8,549 nucleotides of DNA from JBBIII01 sp037446575 (GTDB lineage Bacteria; Bacteroidota; Ignavibacteria; UBA10030), in contig JBBIII010000092.1 in assembly GCA_037446575.1 (NCBI GenBank), positions 1 to 8,549 on the forward strand, given 5' to 3'. Both the position numbers and the translations under genes were made by a program. Shown here one piece after another: positions 6,653-8,549 of the stretch; the first letter of the stretch is position 1, and every line of letters starts with the position of its first letter. The notes under the pieces are model-generated. The model searched no databases, had not been told where the DNA came from, and saw only the letters and a program-made list of their open reading frames with translations.

Positions 6653-8314
6653 CTAAACTTTATCTCTTATAAACAATCGCTTTAATTTTTTCTTTAATCC
6701 GCCGCGCTCTTCTTCCATCGAAGCAATCAGCGTGCGCCAGTCTGTTTCTTCGTTTTTTTGTCTGGCGATATTGTGAGGTTTCTTTGAAAACTTATCGCTC
6801 TCTTCTTTCCTGGAACCGTATCTATCATTTTCATGTCGGTTACGCGAGGTGAAGCCGCTTTGTCTGTTATCCTTTGATTTTGAATCATGATGCTTATTAT
6901 GAGTTTTTCCAGAATGACCCCTGTTCTGTTCAAAGCGATCAGACGATTTAATATGCTCATTATTTCGCTCTTGCTGATGAGATTTTTTAGAATATCTCCC
7001 ATGGTCTTCTTTTTGATGTCGTTTACCAGAAAAATCAGAGCGACTTTTATTGCGACCCTCTCTTCTTGACGAATCATGATGATCAGCTTTTCGACGGTCA
7101 TTTCTTCTCCTACGGCCACCATCGCGGTTTTCATGCGATGCTGGATGTGGTTCATTACTCTTATTGCTTGCAATTGGCTTTTTCGAGTAATCGAATCCTT
7201 CGTAACGCTTCAACTCAAAACGCTTTCCTGTGTATCTTTCAATACTCTTAAGATATTTATGCTCTTGATTCGAGACAAACGTGATAGCATCGCCGGTTAA
7301 AGAAGCTCGCCCGGTTCTGCCTATGCGATGAATATAATCTTCTGCAAATGTCGGAGTATCATAATTTATTACATGCGATATCCCTTCCACGTCAATTCCA
7401 CGCGCCGCGATGTCTGTAGCAACCATTACTTTAAAATGCCCTTGCTTGAATCCAGCTAATGCACGCTGGCGCTGTGCCTGTGTCCGGTTAGAATGTATGG
7501 CGACCGATTTGATTCCTGCCCGTTCAAGTTTGTGAGATATTTTATCCGCGCCATGCTTAGTTCGCGAAAAAACCAGCACGCTGTCCAGATCTTCGTTCCT
7601 GAGAATATGAAACAACAAATCTAATTTAGTTTCCTGGGAGGCAGAGTAAAAAACCTGCTCAACAGTTTCAACCGGTTTGCGCTGTTCTCCAATTTCAATT
7701 AATTCTGGATTAGTTTGAATGGAAGCGACCAGGGATTTTACTTCTGAAGACATTGTTGCAGAAAACAGCAGAGTCTGTCTTTTTGCCGGAATTCGGGAAA
7801 TAATTTTTTTTACATCATTAATAAATCCCATATCAAACATGCGGTCAGCTTCATCAAGAACAAATATTTCAACATGCGAGAGGTCAACAGTTCGGCGATT
7901 GATATGATCGAGAAGTCTGCCTGGTGTTGCAACAACAATATCAACGCCACGGCGCAGTTTTTTTATCTGATTTTCCATGCTAACACCGCCAAATACAGCT
8001 AAACTCTGAAGTTGTGCGAAGCGGCCGTAACCAGTTATAAATTCTTCGACTTGCTGGGCAAGTTCGCGTGTCGGTGTTAAAACAAGTCCGCGTGTTTGAT
8101 GCCCCTTGTGTCGTGGATGTTTTAAAAAATGATTGAGCATAGGTAAAACAAATGCGGCTGTTTTTCCAGTGCCTGTTTGTGCAATTCCAATTAAATCCCT
8201 GCCTGATACCGCTAATGGAATTGCTTGTGATTGAATTGCTGTGGGAGCTGAATATCCCGTAGCTAAAATGCCCTGCACGAGCTGATCGGCAAGACCAAGT
8301 TTTGAAAATGGCAT
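6653..8314 (-). CDS. rhlE: DEAD-box ATP-dependent RNA helicase, RhlE type, with long basic tail
   Basis: This is a cytoplasmic ATP-dependent RNA helicase that remodels RNA or RNA-protein complexes, in the family linked to ribosome assembly, RNA decay and cold adaptation. The full set of motifs is present: Q motif (YSAPTAIQSQAIP, 21-33), Walker A AQTGTGKT (45-52), PTREL (81-85), GG (109-110), TPGR (130-133), DEAD (154-157), SAT (185-187), VFSRTK (248-253), ARGID (304-308) and HRIGRTGR (329-336). The start MPFSKLGL is the usual RhlE N-terminus and has an AGGA site six bases upstream. After about residue 380 the protein is a low-complexity, disordered tail rich in Arg, Lys, His, Ser, Asp and Asn. 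It ends with a helical basic segment (about 525-550, WRTLIASMEEERGGLKKKLK). Such tails usually add RNA affinity. RhlE proteins vary in tail length, and 553 residues is long. The gene is well separated from pcm and probably transcribed alone. Confidence 0.95.
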   Translation of the reverse strand: MPFSKLGLADQLVQGILATGYSAPTAIQSQAIPLAVSGRDLIGIAQTGTGKTAAFVLPMLNHFLKHPRHKGHQTRGLVLTPTRELAQQVEEFITGYGRFAQLQSLAVFGGVSMENQIKKLRRGVDIVVATPGRLLDHINRRTVDLSHVEIFVLDEADRMFDMGFINDVKKIISRIPAKRQTLLFSATMSSEVKSLVASIQTNPELIEIGEQRKPVETVEQVFYSASQETKLDLLFHILRNEDLDSVLVFSRTKHGADKISHKLERAGIKSVAIHSNRTQAQRQRALAGFKQGHFKVMVATDIAARGIDVEGISHVINYDTPTFAEDYIHRIGRTGRASLTGDAITFVSNQEHKYLKSIERYTGKRFELKRYEGFDYSKKPIASNKSNEPHPASHENRDGGRRRRNDRRKADHHDSSRREGRNKSRSDFSGKRHQKEDHGRYSKKSHQQERNNEHIKSSDRFEQNRGHSGKTHNKHHDSKSKDNRQSGFTSRNRHENDRYGSRKEESDKFSKKPHNIARQKNEETDWRTLIASMEEERGGLKKKLKRLFIRDKV

Positions 8315-8320
8315 AATAAA

Positions 8321-8324
8321 TCCT
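8321..8324 (-). promoter_or_regulatory. rhlE: Ribosome binding site of rhlE
   Basis: AGGA on the minus strand lies six bases before the ATG at 8314 and supports that start. A perfect TATAAT (8334-8329) overlaps this leader but would start transcription at about the ribosome binding site itself, so it is not taken as the promoter. Confidence 0.6.
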
Positions 8325-8341
8325 AAATATTATAATGACGA

Positions 8342-8383
8342 AACACGCAATACAAGACAGAAAAAGCAGAAGTGAACACGCAA
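8342..8383. repeat. Pair of 9-base direct repeats upstream of rhlE
   Basis: AACACGCAA occurs at 8342-8350 and again at 8375-8383, a 33-base period that is close to three DNA helical turns. On the rhlE strand it reads TTGCGTGTT twice. The location about 30-70 bases upstream of the start would suit a regulator binding site. Chance is not excluded. Confidence 0.35.
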
Positions 8384-8440
8384 ATTAAAAACCTGTGGCG
8401 AGTCCCTGTATGCAGACATTTTTTTTGTCACATACTTACT

Positions 8441-8540
8441 TTAGCAATGTATCATCGGAGAGCGAGTCTCAAATGTCCGCTCCCGATGCCTAAATGCACG
8501 GATGCGGGTAGCCGCAACTTGCGACTGACATAAGATACGG
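8441..8540. other. GC-rich structured intergenic segment at the right edge
   Basis: This 100-base stretch is 52% G+C by count, against about 31% in the 70 bases between it and rhlE. It contains an inverted repeat, CATCGG-A-GAGCG (8453-8464) with CGCTCCCGATG (8478-8488), which makes 11 pairs with one bulged A and a 13-base loop. A second hairpin follows, TGCGG-GTAG-CCGCA (8503-8516). Neither is followed by a T tract on either strand. It may be a small structured RNA, a long leader of rhlE, or the edge of a repeat element; no protein family is recognised. I see no tRNA pattern. Confidence 0.3.
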
Positions 8541-8549
8541 ATTATTAAG

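Noticed and set aside
6727..7173. A 148-residue open frame on the minus strand inside rhlE.
   Set aside because: It is a second-frame shadow of the low-complexity RhlE tail, rich in Met and Ile from frame-shifted His/Asp codons, with no own ribosome binding site.
8329..8334. Perfect TATAAT on the minus strand just upstream of rhlE, as a promoter -10 box.
   Set aside because: Transcription would begin at about 8322, inside the ribosome binding site, and no -35 box sits at 16-18 bases (the best has a 15-base spacer and a poor match).
8372..8533. Small plus-strand open frame (GTG start, 53 codons, four Cys) in the right-hand intergenic segment.
   Set aside because: It has a GTG start without a Shine-Dalgarno, matches no family I recognise, and its frame runs through both hairpins. 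The higher G+C of the segment reduces stop codons by itself, so chance is the simpler explanation.

Overview
The window is AT-rich bacterial DNA with one plus-strand gene followed by five minus-strand genes. The protein set suggests the Bacteroidota/Chlorobiota/Ignavibacteriota region of the tree, possibly near Ignavibacteria or Caldithrix. It includes a 664-residue OPT transporter, an M49-type peptidase with a five-residue zinc motif as described for Caldithrix abyssi, an exported isoaspartyl methyltransferase and an RhlE helicase with a long basic tail. Three genes lack a clear Shine-Dalgarno sequence upstream of the favoured start, which is common in that region of the tree. This placement is an inference and not certain.

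Layout: an OPT-family oligopeptide transporter (22-2016, +) ends at a strong intrinsic terminator. That terminator lies between it and the convergent minus-strand block. Read in the direction of transcription (right to left), the block begins with rhlE (8314-6653), preceded by a GC-rich, inverted-repeat-containing intergenic segment at the window's right edge. Next come a signal-peptide-bearing protein-L-isoaspartate O-methyltransferase (6494-5802), an M49-like zinc dipeptidyl-peptidase lipoprotein (5704-4007), a DUF192 lipoprotein (3926-3384), and an unrecognised soluble protein of about 420 residues (3361-2099) only 22 bases behind the DUF192 gene.

The three middle genes all carry N-terminal signal sequences with a Cys-containing lipobox (LISC, IISC, LFSC). 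They encode a protein-repair enzyme, a peptidase and a small DUF192 domain, so the region reads as a possible envelope protein-maintenance neighbourhood. The intergenic gaps (80-160 bases) and candidate promoters suggest several transcription units rather than one tight operon; only the DUF192/orphan pair is close-packed.

No tRNA, rRNA, CRISPR array, insertion sequence or phage gene is visible. Most of the window is ordinary chromosomal housekeeping. The least explained parts are the orphan protein at 2099-3361 and the right-hand intergenic segment at about 8340-8540.
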